This document shows, in pieces, positions 18,053-27,384 of a DNA stretch of 64,000 bases. The stretch is taken from contig NZ_FOCT01000005.1 in assembly GCF_900110185.1 (NCBI RefSeq), forward strand, positions 73,076 to 137,075, given 5' to 3'. Below the pieces are notes generated by a model. It was not told the DNA's origin. It saw only the letters and a program-made list of their open reading frames with translations, and made no database searches. The stretch is from Nitrosospira multiformis (GTDB lineage: Bacteria > Pseudomonadota > Gammaproteobacteria > Burkholderiales > Nitrosomonadaceae). The first letter of the stretch is position 1; every line of letters begins with the position of its first letter. A program made the position numbers and the translations under genes.

Positions 18053-21000
18053 ATGAAGGACATTTTTCCTCCTTCCTTTCCCTCCTCCGGGCCGATTGCG
18101 TGGTTCACCGCCAATCCGATCGCTGCCAATCTCCTCATGGTGCTCATTCTGCTTGGGGGTGCAAGCAGCCTGCTGCTGATGGACAAGGAAGTGTTTCCCC
18201 GATTCATGCCCCATCAGATCGAGATCAAGGCGACCTATCCGGGTGCAGGCCCTCTGGAGATCGAAGAGTCCGTTTGCATCCGAATCGAAGAGGCAGTCTA
18301 CAATCTGCCCGGCATTAAAAGGTTGAACTCTGAAATTGTCGAAGGGGAATGCACGGTCAAGCTGACCGCCCTGCCCACCTACGACAGAGATCAAGTGATG
18401 AACGCGGCACGCGGAAGGGTGCAAGCGATTCAGCGTCTGCCGAAAGGCCTGGAGAAGATTGAGGTGCAGCCGGCAAACCGCATCGGAGATGATGGCGTTA
18501 TCTGGGTGGCGTTATACGGCCCTACTGATCCGCTTACCCTCAGGCGCCTGGGCGACGGCATTCATGCCGAGCTCTCCCGCATACCGGGGGTAACGCGGGC
18601 GCACAACTATTACCAGCTGCCGTATGAAATTGCTATAGAGGTATCCACGGAGAAACTGCGCCAGTATGGCGTCTCCCTCAAGGAGGTGACGGAAACCATT
18701 CGGCGCGCTTCGGTGGACCTGCCCGGAGGAGTAATGAAAAATCCGGCAGGGGAGTTGCTGCTCAGGGTCAAGGGCAAAGCCCAGGATGATGTATCGGTTG
18801 GAAACCTCGTGGTGAGCACCCGGCCGGACGGAAGCCGTGTGCTGCTTCGCGATGTAGCGGCCATCAAGGATGGCCTGGAAGAGCGGTTGTCCGAGTGGCA
18901 CCACAATGGGGAAACCGCTCAAGGCTGGGAAATTCATGCCGAAAAAGATTCAGTGGCAGTGGCGCGTCGTGTGAAGGCTTACGTAGCGGAAAAAAAAGCG
19001 GAGCTTCCCCAGGGAGTGGGTCTGATCACCTGGTGGGATGATTCGCAGGCTTACGAAGAGCGCATTGGCACCCTGATGGAGGATGGGCTCACGGGATTCG
19101 TACTGGTCTGCCTCATCCTGACCCTGTTCCTTCAATTCAAAGTGGCCGTGTGGGCCGGAGCGGGAATCCTGACGTCGATATTCGGCGCGTTCTGGCTCAT
19201 GCCGGCTCTGGATATTTCCCTCAACATGCTGTCGCTGTTCGGTTTCCTGCTGGCCATGGGAATTCTCGTGGATGATGCAATTATCATAGGAGAAGCTATC
19301 TATGCCCGCCAGGAAGAAGCGAAAGCAGGAGCCGCTGCCGCGACAGGTGAAGGGAACGGCTCATCGGCTGCGGAATTCCGCTGGATGCAAAGAAACCTGC
19401 AGGCAGCAATCCTTGGCGCGCGCGAAGTCGCGTTGCCGGTTACTCTCGCCGTCATGATCGCGCTTGTCGCGTTTCTGCCCGGCTTATTCCTGCCGGGGTG
19501 GGCCGGCCAGATGATGAAACCCATCTGTCTGGTAATGGTTCTCACACTAGTATTTTCGCTGGTTGAGGCGCTGCTGATCCTGCCCTCTCATCTGGCGACA
19601 CCGTCCAGGAGCACATGGGCCTACCCGCCCTTGCTGCATCTGCGCGCCGCGCTCAATCATGGATTGCAGCAGTTTGTCCGCCGTGTTTACGAACCATTGC
19701 TACAGAAAGCGCTAGCCTGGCGTTATCTCACGATCGCCATTTTCGCTGTCCTGCTGATGCTGGCTGTGGCATTGGTGGCCGGAGGCCATGTGCGGATGGC
19801 TTTGCAGGCGGACGTGACAAAAGAGAGCTTCTGGGTCTATCTGAAACTGCCCGAAGACGCACCCTATAGCGAAACGCGCAGAATAGCGGAAAAAGTAGAG
19901 CAGGCGTTGCTGCAATTGCGGGAAGAACTGGATAGAGAGGCAGTCAAGAGTGACCCGGATATCGGCGGGAGCGTCATCGTCGGCATGGAAACGATCATCG
20001 CGGAACATAGCGCGGGTTTTTGGACCGAACTCTCTCCCACTGGCCGCCAGCACATCGTGGTAGAGGATTTCATCCGCGAGTGGCGCAAGCGTATCGGTGA
20101 CATCGGACGGGCCAAGATTGACTTCCTGTATAAGGAAGGGGATCTCCCCTACGATATCGAATTCGATCTTGGCCACCCCGATCCGGAAACCCTGACGACA
20201 GCTGTGGCGGTATTCAAACAGAAACTGGCGGATTATATCGGGGTATACGATGTGGTCGATTCCGCCGAGGCCGGCAAACCTGAAGTCCGCCTGCGTCTCA
20301 AGCCCGAGGCGGAACGCCTTGGTATACGGCTGGAAGATATTGCCGAGCAAATGCGCCACGCCTACTACGGCGACGAGGTGCATCGGCTGCAACGAGGGCG
20401 CAATGAGGTCAAGGTCATGGTGCGTCTGCCGCGTAGCGAGAGGCAGTCACTCGACGATCTGCAGAATCTTCCGGTTCGTTTGCCCAGTGGAGCCCAAGCC
20501 CCCCTCGGAGTCCTTGCGGAAGTCGAATTGATGCCCGGCCAGGCAAAACTGCTTCGCCAGGACCGGCAGCGCATCCTCAAGGTACAGGCCCAGACCGACC
20601 CCAAACTTGCTGATGTGAACCACATTTATGCCGGTTTTGCAGCGCATGAAATACCTGAAATAAAACGTCAGTTTCCAGGGTTGGAGATCGACATTGGCGA
20701 AGAGCGCCAGGAACAGGAACAGACGATCCAGAAGCTGGTGCTTTTTACCGGAGCTGCTCTGGCCGTTATCTATGCCCTGATTGCCATTCCTTTTCGTTCA
20801 TATACCAAGCCGCTGATCTTTCTTCTGGCGGCTCCGGTGGCCTGGAGCGGCGCGGTGTGGGCGCACTGGCTGATCGGTCTTCCGCTATCCATGGAGTCGC
20901 TGGTGGGCATGATCGCCGCGAGCGGGGTAGTAATAAACGATAGCCTGGTACTGCTGGATTACGTACAAAAACGGGGAGACAGCGGCCGGCCCGTCTCGGC

Positions 21001-21247
21001 GCTTATCCTCGAGGCATGCAGCGCCCGCTTCAGGCCAATTCTGCTCGCCTTTCTCACCAATTTTGTCGGATTTCTTCCCATCCTGCTCGAAAGGAGCGAA
21101 CAGGCACAGTTCCTGGTCCCCATGACGCTCTCCCTGACCGTGGGGCTGCTGGTGGGCATGGCGGCAAGCCTCATACTGACACCCGTGTGTTATGCTGTCA
21201 CCGAGCCTTCCGGCAAACAGCCGATGCTGGCGGAAATGGCTCGCTGA
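18053..21247 (+). CDS. RND efflux permease
   Basis: About 1064 residues from the ATG at 18053; the reading frame is open upstream, but the family start (GPIAWFTANPIAANLLM) fits this codon, although its SD is weak. It has twelve-helix RND architecture: TM1 near 20, a large porter loop, TM2-6 (about 345-540) with a helix-4 Asp pair in GILVDDAIIIGE, a second loop, and C-terminal TM8-12. The protein uses proton motive force to export substrates through the adaptor and channel encoded before it. An 88-base gap follows the adaptor stop. The Gly/Ala-rich insertion near 420-445 (AKAGAAAATGEGNG) is unusual. The substrate is unknown; the siderophore is a candidate from context. Confidence 0.93.
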   Translation: MKDIFPPSFPSSGPIAWFTANPIAANLLMVLILLGGASSLLLMDKEVFPRFMPHQIEIKATYPGAGPLEIEESVCIRIEEAVYNLPGIKRLNSEIVEGECTVKLTALPTYDRDQVMNAARGRVQAIQRLPKGLEKIEVQPANRIGDDGVIWVALYGPTDPLTLRRLGDGIHAELSRIPGVTRAHNYYQLPYEIAIEVSTEKLRQYGVSLKEVTETIRRASVDLPGGVMKNPAGELLLRVKGKAQDDVSVGNLVVSTRPDGSRVLLRDVAAIKDGLEERLSEWHHNGETAQGWEIHAEKDSVAVARRVKAYVAEKKAELPQGVGLITWWDDSQAYEERIGTLMEDGLTGFVLVCLILTLFLQFKVAVWAGAGILTSIFGAFWLMPALDISLNMLSLFGFLLAMGILVDDAIIIGEAIYARQEEAKAGAAAATGEGNGSSAAEFRWMQRNLQAAILGAREVALPVTLAVMIALVAFLPGLFLPGWAGQMMKPICLVMVLTLVFSLVEALLILPSHLATPSRSTWAYPPLLHLRAALNHGLQQFVRRVYEPLLQKALAWRYLTIAIFAVLLMLAVALVAGGHVRMALQADVTKESFWVYLKLPEDAPYSETRRIAEKVEQALLQLREELDREAVKSDPDIGGSVIVGMETIIAEHSAGFWTELSPTGRQHIVVEDFIREWRKRIGDIGRAKIDFLYKEGDLPYDIEFDLGHPDPETLTTAVAVFKQKLADYIGVYDVVDSAEAGKPEVRLRLKPEAERLGIRLEDIAEQMRHAYYGDEVHRLQRGRNEVKVMVRLPRSERQSLDDLQNLPVRLPSGAQAPLGVLAEVELMPGQAKLLRQDRQRILKVQAQTDPKLADVNHIYAGFAAHEIPEIKRQFPGLEIDIGEERQEQEQTIQKLVLFTGAALAVIYALIAIPFRSYTKPLIFLLAAPVAWSGAVWAHWLIGLPLSMESLVGMIAASGVVINDSLVLLDYVQKRGDSGRPVSALILEACSARFRPILLAFLTNFVGFLPILLERSEQAQFLVPMTLSLTVGLLVGMAASLILTPVCYAVTEPSGKQPMLAEMAR

Positions 21248-21455
21248 GGGTTTGAAACTTCGCTGTTTATAAGGATGGCGGCAGTTTATAATAAAAACCG
21301 TGCCACAATCCTCCATGATAGCCACCCAGATTGTTCTGATCTTTAGCCACCTCTTCAAACTGCCCTTGATTTGATTTTTTCGGTATCTGAAATAGATATC
21401 CGGTATTGAAAACCGGGATACGGGCAACTGCATATTCAATTATAAAGCGTCAAAT

Positions 21456-22574
21456 ATGGAATCCGTTTTAAAGCAGTCGCGGCGCATCGTCGTCAAGGTC
21501 GGCAGCAGTCTGGTAACGAACCAGGGACAAGGCCTTGACCATGCAGCGCTCGCGCACTGGGCTGGACAAATCGTTAAACTCAAGAAGATCGGCAAGGAAG
21601 TGGTGCTCGTTTCTTCCGGGGCCATAGCGGAGGGGATGCAACGCCTGAAATGGAAAAAGCGCCCGCACGCCATCCACGAATTGCAGGCGGCAGCAGCGGT
21701 GGGACAAATGGGCCTGGTGCAGGCCTATGAAACCTGCTTCCGCAAGCACGAATTGCACTCGGCCCAGGTTTTGCTCACCCACGAAGACTTGTCCGACCGC
21801 AAGCGCTATCTGAACGCGCGCTCCACGCTGGCCACGCTGTTGAATCTGAATGTCATTCCAATCATCAATGAAAATGATACGGTAGCGACCGATGAAATCC
21901 GCTTCGGCGATAACGATACGCTAGCCGCACTGGTAACCAACCTGATCGAGGCGGATGTTCTGGTAATTCTGACTGATCAGCGAGGGCTATTCACAGCCGA
22001 TCCGCGAAAAGATGCCCAGGCGAAACTGGTGGAGCAAGCGAAAGCCGGAGATTCGGACATCGAACGGATGGCGGGGGGTGCAGGCAGCGAAATAGGACGA
22101 GGCGGCATGGTGACCAAAGTACTGGCGGCCAAACGCGCGGCGAGAAGCGGCGCGCACACGGTGATTGCGTCGGGACGCGAAGCGGATGTCCTGATTCGCC
22201 TCGCCCGAGGGGAAGCGATCGGCACCCAGTTGCTGGCGGAAACCATGACGCTTGCCGCTCGCAAGCAGTGGCTGGCGGACCATCTGCAAATCCGGGGAAA
22301 TGTCACGCTGGACGAAGGAGCGGTGGAAGCACTGGCCGTTGGCGGCAAAAGCCTTCTGCCGGTCGGCGTGACGGATGTGCGCGGAAACTTCGAACGGGGC
22401 GAAGTCGTAGGCTGCCTTGATCCGCATGGAAGGGAAATCGCTCGCGGACTGGTCAATTACAATGCTGCGGAAACCCGGCGTATTCTCCGTCGGGCAAGCG
22501 ACGAAATCGAAAGCCTTCTCGGCTATATAGGTGAACCGGAGCTCATCCACAGGGATAACCTGGTTCTGCTTTAA
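21456..22574 (+). CDS. proB: Glutamate 5-kinase
   Basis: This 372-residue enzyme catalyses the first step of proline synthesis, the ATP-dependent phosphorylation of glutamate, in the cytoplasm. The amino-acid kinase domain starts at [11 protein letters not shown] and contains [31 protein letters not shown] and the GGMVTK nucleotide motif; a C-terminal PUA domain (about 280-365, starting [12 protein letters not shown]) completes the normal length. proA is not adjacent. The 208-base gap upstream holds no recognisable gene. Confidence 0.97.
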   Translation: MESVLKQSRRIVVKVGSSLVTNQGQGLDHAALAHWAGQIVKLKKIGKEVVLVSSGAIAEGMQRLKWKKRPHAIHELQAAAAVGQMGLVQAYETCFRKHELHSAQVLLTHEDLSDRKRYLNARSTLATLLNLNVIPIINENDTVATDEIRFGDNDTLAALVTNLIEADVLVILTDQRGLFTADPRKDAQAKLVEQAKAGDSDIERMAGGAGSEIGRGGMVTKVLAAKRAARSGAHTVIASGREADVLIRLARGEAIGTQLLAETMTLAARKQWLADHLQIRGNVTLDEGAVEALAVGGKSLLPVGVTDVRGNFERGEVVGCLDPHGREIARGLVNYNAAETRRILRRASDEIESLLGYIGEPELIHRDNLVLL

Positions 22575-22613
22575 CACCTCTATGCAGTACTCATTATCGC
22601 CGGAGAAAACCTG

Positions 22614-22946
22614 ATGAAACCCATGACCAGAATTGACGATAATTTCTCAACCAGCCCACAGATCGATGCCGAAGATCTGATCGATATCAAGGCCGCGGGT
22701 TTTAAAAGTGTGATTTGCAACCGCCCGGATAGCGAGGACGGAGGTCATCATCCAAACCACGATTTTCTCGCATCCGAAGCCAGCAAGCTGGGACTTGAAT
22801 TTTCCTACCTGCCGGTTGTGCCAGGACAAATCAATGACAGTCATGTTGTGCAGTTCAAGACACTCATGAACGAACTGCCCGGTCCTACCCTTGGCTACTG
22901 CCGGCTCGAGCTTCGCTCCAAAGCACTTTACGAGCGCTCGCGATAA
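22614..22946 (+). CDS. DUF442 / TIGR01244-type phosphatase-like protein, altered active site
   Basis: A 110-residue protein resembling the beta-lactamase-hydrolase-like/TIGR01244 family, with N-terminal DNFSTSPQI and GFKSVICNRPDSE. In the family the catalytic loop reads roughly CRSGTRS; here it is CRLELRS, so the Cys and Arg remain but the Gly is Glu, and the protein stops eleven residues after this loop, earlier than usual. Activity is therefore doubtful. It follows proB by 39 bases on the same strand. Gene calling is solid; function is uncertain. Confidence 0.7.
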   Translation: MKPMTRIDDNFSTSPQIDAEDLIDIKAAGFKSVICNRPDSEDGGHHPNHDFLASEASKLGLEFSYLPVVPGQINDSHVVQFKTLMNELPGPTLGYCRLELRSKALYERSR

Positions 22947-23062
22947 ATATTCTTAAATAGGCCAATCCGGGAGTTCGCATTCATAGCGGTCAGTCCAGCT
23001 CCCGACCCAACCGTCACTTCGTTTCGCCTTCCTTGGGAGAAGGAGAACACTCATCCTCTCAG

Positions 23063-23593
23063 CTAGTACCTTACCGCTCGCGGATGAATGCCGGCTTTCA
23101 ATGCCTGGATCGCTTCATCCGCATCCTTCACTGTCTGAAGTCCGAGAGGACAGAAAAAATACCGGTAAAGCGCGCGCTGAGGATAGTTCTGAGCAATACT
23201 TTCGAGATCGACCCATTTCGACAATCCTGCCCGTGCCCAGGTTTTATCGTTGCGCCCATAGGCATAGGTTCTTTTCTCTTCGGTCTGGCAGCGTATTCCC
23301 TCGTAGCTCACATTCATCGCACCGGTGGGGGATTTGATGACAAGGGTGTAACGCACGACACCATCTTCTCCCACTGTAATAGACGCACCGTCGACATAAT
23401 GCGTATTCGAACTTGCGGGACCGGCATCGAATTGCAGCAGATTTTCCTGCTCGGGATAAGGAGGCAATTCCGTCTGCAGCTCGACCCACGGCCGTTCATG
23501 ATCGAACTCATATTCGAATTTTTGTTGCTGGGCAAAAACTGAAATCGATGTACTCGAAAGCAGCAACCAGAATATGAGCAGGTAAATTCTCAT
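23063..23593 (-). CDS. CNP1-like family secreted protein
   Basis: About 176 residues: an N-terminal signal peptide (IYLLIFWLLLSS...SVFAQ), then a domain resembling the CNP1-like family (FERPWVE-type start, TLVIKSPTGAMNVSYEGIRC, WVDLES, YRYFFCPLG). The two Cys near 102 and 152 could pair. Function unknown; probably periplasmic. The ATG at 23593 overlaps the stop of the DUF3501 gene as TGATG, so it is translated from the same message. Confidence 0.8.
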   Translation of the reverse strand: MRIYLLIFWLLLSSTSISVFAQQQKFEYEFDHERPWVELQTELPPYPEQENLLQFDAGPASSNTHYVDGASITVGEDGVVRYTLVIKSPTGAMNVSYEGIRCQTEEKRTYAYGRNDKTWARAGLSKWVDLESIAQNYPQRALYRYFFCPLGLQTVKDADEAIQALKAGIHPRAVRY

Positions 23594-24192
23594 CACCCCG
23601 GGAGATCTGCGGTCAGATCATCCATCAAAGCATTCCGCGCTGCCGCATCCACTTCCTGCTCCGGCACTTTATAGGCAGAATGATCGATGCCCATGCTCAA
23701 AGAGGCGCCTTCACGCAATGCCTTTATCATTTCCAGCCCCAACTCGAATCGCAGAAAATGGACGGAAGCGGTCTTTTTTTCATTCTCCCGGTCCAGATCT
23801 TCGTCCGCAATGGCATAGACCGGGTCGAAGCCGTTCACTTTTATCCATACCTTGTCCTCTATACCTATCAATTCGGCCAATCTGGCTACGCGCTCAACAG
23901 GATCCGGGTATTCGATCATCATCGTTGCCTTCCAGTTGGTCCCATCCGGCACCAGCGGATTGTAGGCTTCCAGTTCCTCCTGGATGCCCGCTTCCTCAAA
24001 AATCTTTTCTACCCGCAGCATCTCCTGGATCTGATACCGCATCGTCAACTCATCCTCGAAAATGAGGGTCACGTTCGTGCCGAGGTGTATCTTGCGGTTA
24101 CGTTTGTGCGCCATTACACGCGCACGGAATTCCTGCCGTGACTTTGCGTAATCTTCCAGGGTCATCAGGCTGCTGCGTGTGATCTGAGGCAT
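23593..24192 (-). CDS. DUF3501 family protein
   Basis: 199 residues matching DUF3501 (start MPQITRSSLMTLEDYAKSR; QEFRARVMAHKRNRKIHLG; TMRYQIQEMLR; FDPVYAIADED). In many bacteria this family is encoded beside rubrerythrin and a heterodisulfide-reductase-like Fe-S protein, exactly as here, pointing to a shared redox or peroxide-defence role. The biochemical activity is not known. The region before the start is AT-rich with no clear SD and overlaps a Fur-like palindrome. Confidence 0.88.
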   Translation of the reverse strand: MPQITRSSLMTLEDYAKSRQEFRARVMAHKRNRKIHLGTNVTLIFEDELTMRYQIQEMLRVEKIFEEAGIQEELEAYNPLVPDGTNWKATMMIEYPDPVERVARLAELIGIEDKVWIKVNGFDPVYAIADEDLDRENEKKTASVHFLRFELGLEMIKALREGASLSMGIDHSAYKVPEQEVDAAARNALMDDLTADLPG

Positions 24193-24196
24193 AATT

Positions 24197-24215
24197 ATTA
24201 TTTGATCATGATAAT
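24197..24215. promoter_or_regulatory. Weak Fur-like palindrome before DUF3501
   Basis: ATTATTTGATCATGATAAT is nearly palindromic and resembles Fur-family operators. It lies within the operon, a few bases before the DUF3501 start, so it may be fortuitous or mark an internal promoter. Seen by eye only. Confidence 0.25.
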
Positions 24216-24250
24216 GAATAGAGGCAACGCCAGCTGAATATCGCAGTCGT

Positions 24251-25582
24251 TCAGGCCAGCCCGTATGCGATGCGGATGAGGGTCAAGGGATGCGCCTTCT
24301 GCGCGCTTGTTTCGCCCATGCCTTGCTCGATATGGCGGCCAGCGATCGCGCAATCGGAACTGATATAGTCAGGATCATGCTGGGCCATCTGCCTGAACAC
24401 GGGCCTGCCGATCTTCATGGAGTCGGCAAAGTATTCGCTTTTTACGCCCCAGGTGCCGTCGTGCCCGGAGCAGCGCTCCACTACGGTCACCTTTGTGTCG
24501 GGCACCATCTGCAACAGATCTTTCGTCTTCTGGCCGATATTCTGCACGCGCAAATGACAAGGAATATGGTATGAAACCTTGCCTAGCGATTTCTTGAAAT
24601 CCGTCTTCAGCAGGCCATCACGATTTCGCATCGTCAGATATTCGAAGGGATCGAGCATGGCTTTGGCTACCGCCTTCACATCCTCGTTGTCCGGGAACAT
24701 GAGCGGCAATTCCTGTTTGTACATAAGCGTGCAGGACGGCACCGCTGTGAGTATTGCATAACCTTCCCTGGCCAGTTTCGCCAGTGGGGGGATATTTTTA
24801 TCCTTGAGTTCTTTCACGGCATGCAAGTCACCCAGCTCCAGCTTCGGCATTCCACAACAGGCTTCTTTCTCCACCAGCCGTACTGGAATCTCGTTATGGT
24901 CCAGTATCTTCAATAAATCGTGCCCTATTCCAGGCTCGTTATAGTTGATGTAACAGGTGGAATAAATTGCCACTTTCCCGGACGTCCGCTCGCCGTTGCG
25001 CACTTCGTGATCCACGTTCGGCTGGGCGGTCTTGCGAAATCTGTGACTGTCGTACTCCGGCAATCTGCGTTCTGCATGAATGCCAAGCATGCTGTCCATC
25101 AGTTTGCGGGTAGCGGGCGCCTTGTTGATCGCATTGACTGCCTGGACCACGACGGGAATGCTGGCAAGCTTGCCCACCGCGTCGGTGCTGGACAACAGCT
25201 TGTCACGGAAACTCGCACCGCCTTTTTCGTGCTTGACCGCCTTGGCGCGCAGCATCAGGTGTGGAAAATCGACATTCCATGGATGAGGAGGCACATACGG
25301 GCATTTCGTCATGGAGCACATATCGCAGAGATAGCAGCGATCCACCACCTCCCAATATCTCGATTTCTCCACTGCGTCCAGTTCGCCGGTCGGCCCCTCA
25401 TCTATGAGATCGAACAAGCGCGGAAATGCGGTGCACAGATTCACGCAGCGGCGGCAGCCGTGACATATGTCGAAGACGCGCTCCATCTCCGCGACCAGCT
25501 TGGGTTCGTCATAATATTCCGGATTTTCCCAGTCGATGGGAAGGCGCTTTGGCGCCTCCAGGCTGCCTTCGCGAGTGGTCAT
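24251..25582 (-). CDS. Heterodisulfide-reductase-like Fe-S oxidoreductase (two CCG domains)
   Basis: 443 residues. Two N-terminal [4Fe-4S] clusters are marked by CHGCRRCVNLC (Cys40-50) and CYLCDMCSMTKC (Cys83-94). The C-terminal half has cysteine-rich CCG motifs: CCGMPKLELGD and HIPCHLRVQNIG followed by a later Cys-Ser-Gly-His. This is the HdrD/GlpC-like arrangement of electron-transfer proteins. With rubrerythrin upstream and DUF3501 downstream it forms a known conserved trio; the most likely job is supplying electrons for rubrerythrin-type peroxide reduction, but this is inferred from context. Confidence 0.9.
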   Translation of the reverse strand: MTTREGSLEAPKRLPIDWENPEYYDEPKLVAEMERVFDICHGCRRCVNLCTAFPRLFDLIDEGPTGELDAVEKSRYWEVVDRCYLCDMCSMTKCPYVPPHPWNVDFPHLMLRAKAVKHEKGGASFRDKLLSSTDAVGKLASIPVVVQAVNAINKAPATRKLMDSMLGIHAERRLPEYDSHRFRKTAQPNVDHEVRNGERTSGKVAIYSTCYINYNEPGIGHDLLKILDHNEIPVRLVEKEACCGMPKLELGDLHAVKELKDKNIPPLAKLAREGYAILTAVPSCTLMYKQELPLMFPDNEDVKAVAKAMLDPFEYLTMRNRDGLLKTDFKKSLGKVSYHIPCHLRVQNIGQKTKDLLQMVPDTKVTVVERCSGHDGTWGVKSEYFADSMKIGRPVFRQMAQHDPDYISSDCAIAGRHIEQGMGETSAQKAHPLTLIRIAYGLA

Positions 25583-25649
25583 GCGTGAAAATGAATGGGG
25601 AAATAAAACAGATGGAAATTCGGTTGAAAATTCCGGAACAATAACAATA

Positions 25650-25692
25650 CAAGCGGAAGGAACGGGATGCAGGATCCGATCCCTTCCGCTTG
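25650..25692 (-). terminator. Strong hairpin between rubrerythrin and Fe-S oxidoreductase genes
   Basis: An 11-base perfect inverted repeat (CAAGCGGAAGG / CCTTCCGCTTG) encloses a 21-base loop. On the minus strand it is followed by a T-containing but not uninterrupted tail. It could partially terminate transcription or stabilise the rubrerythrin mRNA end, letting rubrerythrin be made in excess over downstream genes. Confidence 0.55.
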
Positions 25693-25738
25693 TTGTCTAT
25701 AGTCGCCTATCGGGTCGACTGAATTACTTGTCGAATCG

Positions 25739-26161
25739 TTAGTCGCCCAGACTGTCCAAAGCCTTTTGGAAGCGATTGGCGTGGGAGCGCTCGGCCTTGC
25801 CCAATGTCTCAAACCATTCGGCGATTTCATCGAAACCTTCATCACGTGCGGTTTTAGCCATTCCGGGATACATATCCGTATATTCATGCGTCTCTCCCGC
25901 AATGGCTGTTTCAAGGTTGGCGCGGGTCGAACCAAATGGCAAGCCGGTGGCGGGATCTCCACTCGCCTCCAGGTATTCGAGGTGGCCGTGCGCATGTCCG
26001 GTTTCGCCTTCAGCAGTCGAGCGGAAAACCACTGCCACATCGTTTTGCCCTTCCACATCCGCTTTGTTTGCGAAGTAAAGATAACGCCGGTTCGCCTGCG
26101 ATTCCCCGGCAAAAGCCGCTTTCAAATTGCCTTCTGTTTTCGTTCCTTTGAGTTCCATCAT
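25739..26161 (-). CDS. Rubrerythrin (ferritin-like diiron protein, no rubredoxin domain)
   Basis: 140 residues, consisting of the ferritin-like diiron four-helix domain only: [47 protein letters not shown] and [11 protein letters not shown] supply the Glu/His ligands. The C-terminal rubredoxin Cys4 site of classical rubrerythrins is missing, so an external electron donor is needed, plausibly the Fe-S protein encoded downstream. Rubrerythrins reduce hydrogen peroxide in the cytoplasm. ATG start with AGGAGGGG upstream. Confidence 0.95.
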   Translation of the reverse strand: MMELKGTKTEGNLKAAFAGESQANRRYLYFANKADVEGQNDVAVVFRSTAEGETGHAHGHLEYLEASGDPATGLPFGSTRANLETAIAGETHEYTDMYPGMAKTARDEGFDEIAEWFETLGKAERSHANRFQKALDSLGD

Positions 26162-26353
26162 TCCCCTCCTGTATCAAATTACCAATAAATAAAGCTTTCC
26201 GCCGATGCGGCCGGATATGCGATTCGAATGAACCGGGACCCGTGCGCATCAACTCGCCCTAGCCCTATGAGACTATCGAAGGCTACTTGAGTTGTCAACC
26301 GCCCATATGCATTCTTTATATTCCGCCTTTCTGCTGTGAACCGGACTGGAAAT

Positions 26354-27304
26354 TCAAGTAAGCAGGTTTTGCGGCTTGCCTGCCACCCAGGCTTCGATAT
26401 TGTCGACCAGCTGATCCGCAAGAAAACGCATGGCCTCGGTAGAGGCCCAGGCGATGTGAGGTGTCAGGATAAAGTTGGGACGGCGCAAGCCAAGCAGGGG
26501 ATTGCCGGCTCTGGGAGGTTCCGTCGTCAGCACATCGAAACCGGCGCCGGCGATAGTGCCATCGTCCAGCGCCTGTACCAGCGCCGCCTCATCCACCAAT
26601 CCTCCCCGCGCCGTGTTGATGAGCAATGCATTACGCTTCATCTTGCGCAATTCGTTCATGCCAATCAGGTTTCGGGTAGCGGGAGTCAGCGGGCAATGCA
26701 GCGAAAGGATGTCGGATTCCGCAAGTACCTGATCGAACGGGGTGAGAACCACGTCCTTCTTCTTTCGCGATTCATGATAGGCAAACAGCACCCGCATGCC
26801 GAATCCCTGTGCAATAGCGGCAGTGCCGCGCCCAATCGTGCCCTCCCCGACAATACCGATGGTGGCGCCAAACAACTCACCGATCTCATGAGTAAAGAGG
26901 CAGAACTGCTCCGATTTCTGCCACCTTCCCTGCTCGATCTCCTGCCGGTAGGCAAAAAGATTTCTGCGTAGCGCGAGCACCAGGGCGAATACATGCTCAG
27001 GTACGGTATGAATTGCATAATTGCGAATATTCGCCACGGCAATGCCGCGCCCGCGGCAAGCGCCGATATCGACAGCGTCATATCCGGTGGCCGCAATAGC
27101 GACCATTTTCAGCTTTGGCAATTGCGCCAGAGTTTCCTCGCTCAACCCCACCTTGTTGATGATTGCGATGGTTGCGTGCTGTAAATGCGACACCACCTGG
27201 TCAGGCGTCGTTTTGGCGTATTCCTCATACGTGTGCTCGAAATTCGGCCGGCGCACTTCCACCTTCAGGGAATCCCTTTCCAGAAAAACGACGTGATGAT
27301 TCAT
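26354..27304 (-). CDS. D-isomer specific 2-hydroxyacid dehydrogenase (glycerate dehydrogenase-like)
   Basis: About 316 residues. NAD-binding GEGTIGRG near the centre, Arg in NTARGGLVDE, Glu in TTEPPRAG and His in LTPHIAWAS form the family's catalytic set; overall it resembles HprA-like hydroxypyruvate/glycerate dehydrogenases. The frame is open upstream, but ATGs at 27310 and 27304 with GAGGG just before are the sensible starts; 27304 has the better spacing. The exact substrate cannot be read from sequence. Confidence 0.9.
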   Translation of the reverse strand: MNHHVVFLERDSLKVEVRRPNFEHTYEEYAKTTPDQVVSHLQHATIAIINKVGLSEETLAQLPKLKMVAIAATGYDAVDIGACRGRGIAVANIRNYAIHTVPEHVFALVLALRRNLFAYRQEIEQGRWQKSEQFCLFTHEIGELFGATIGIVGEGTIGRGTAAIAQGFGMRVLFAYHESRKKKDVVLTPFDQVLAESDILSLHCPLTPATRNLIGMNELRKMKRNALLINTARGGLVDEAALVQALDDGTIAGAGFDVLTTEPPRAGNPLLGLRRPNFILTPHIAWASTEAMRFLADQLVDNIEAWVAGKPQNLLT

Positions 27305-27384
27305 GTTCATTTCCCTCTTGTGTGAAATTTGTATAGGAAACCGGAATTCCGGTACCAGAACCGGCAGAACCGGCGTGGGCGGTA

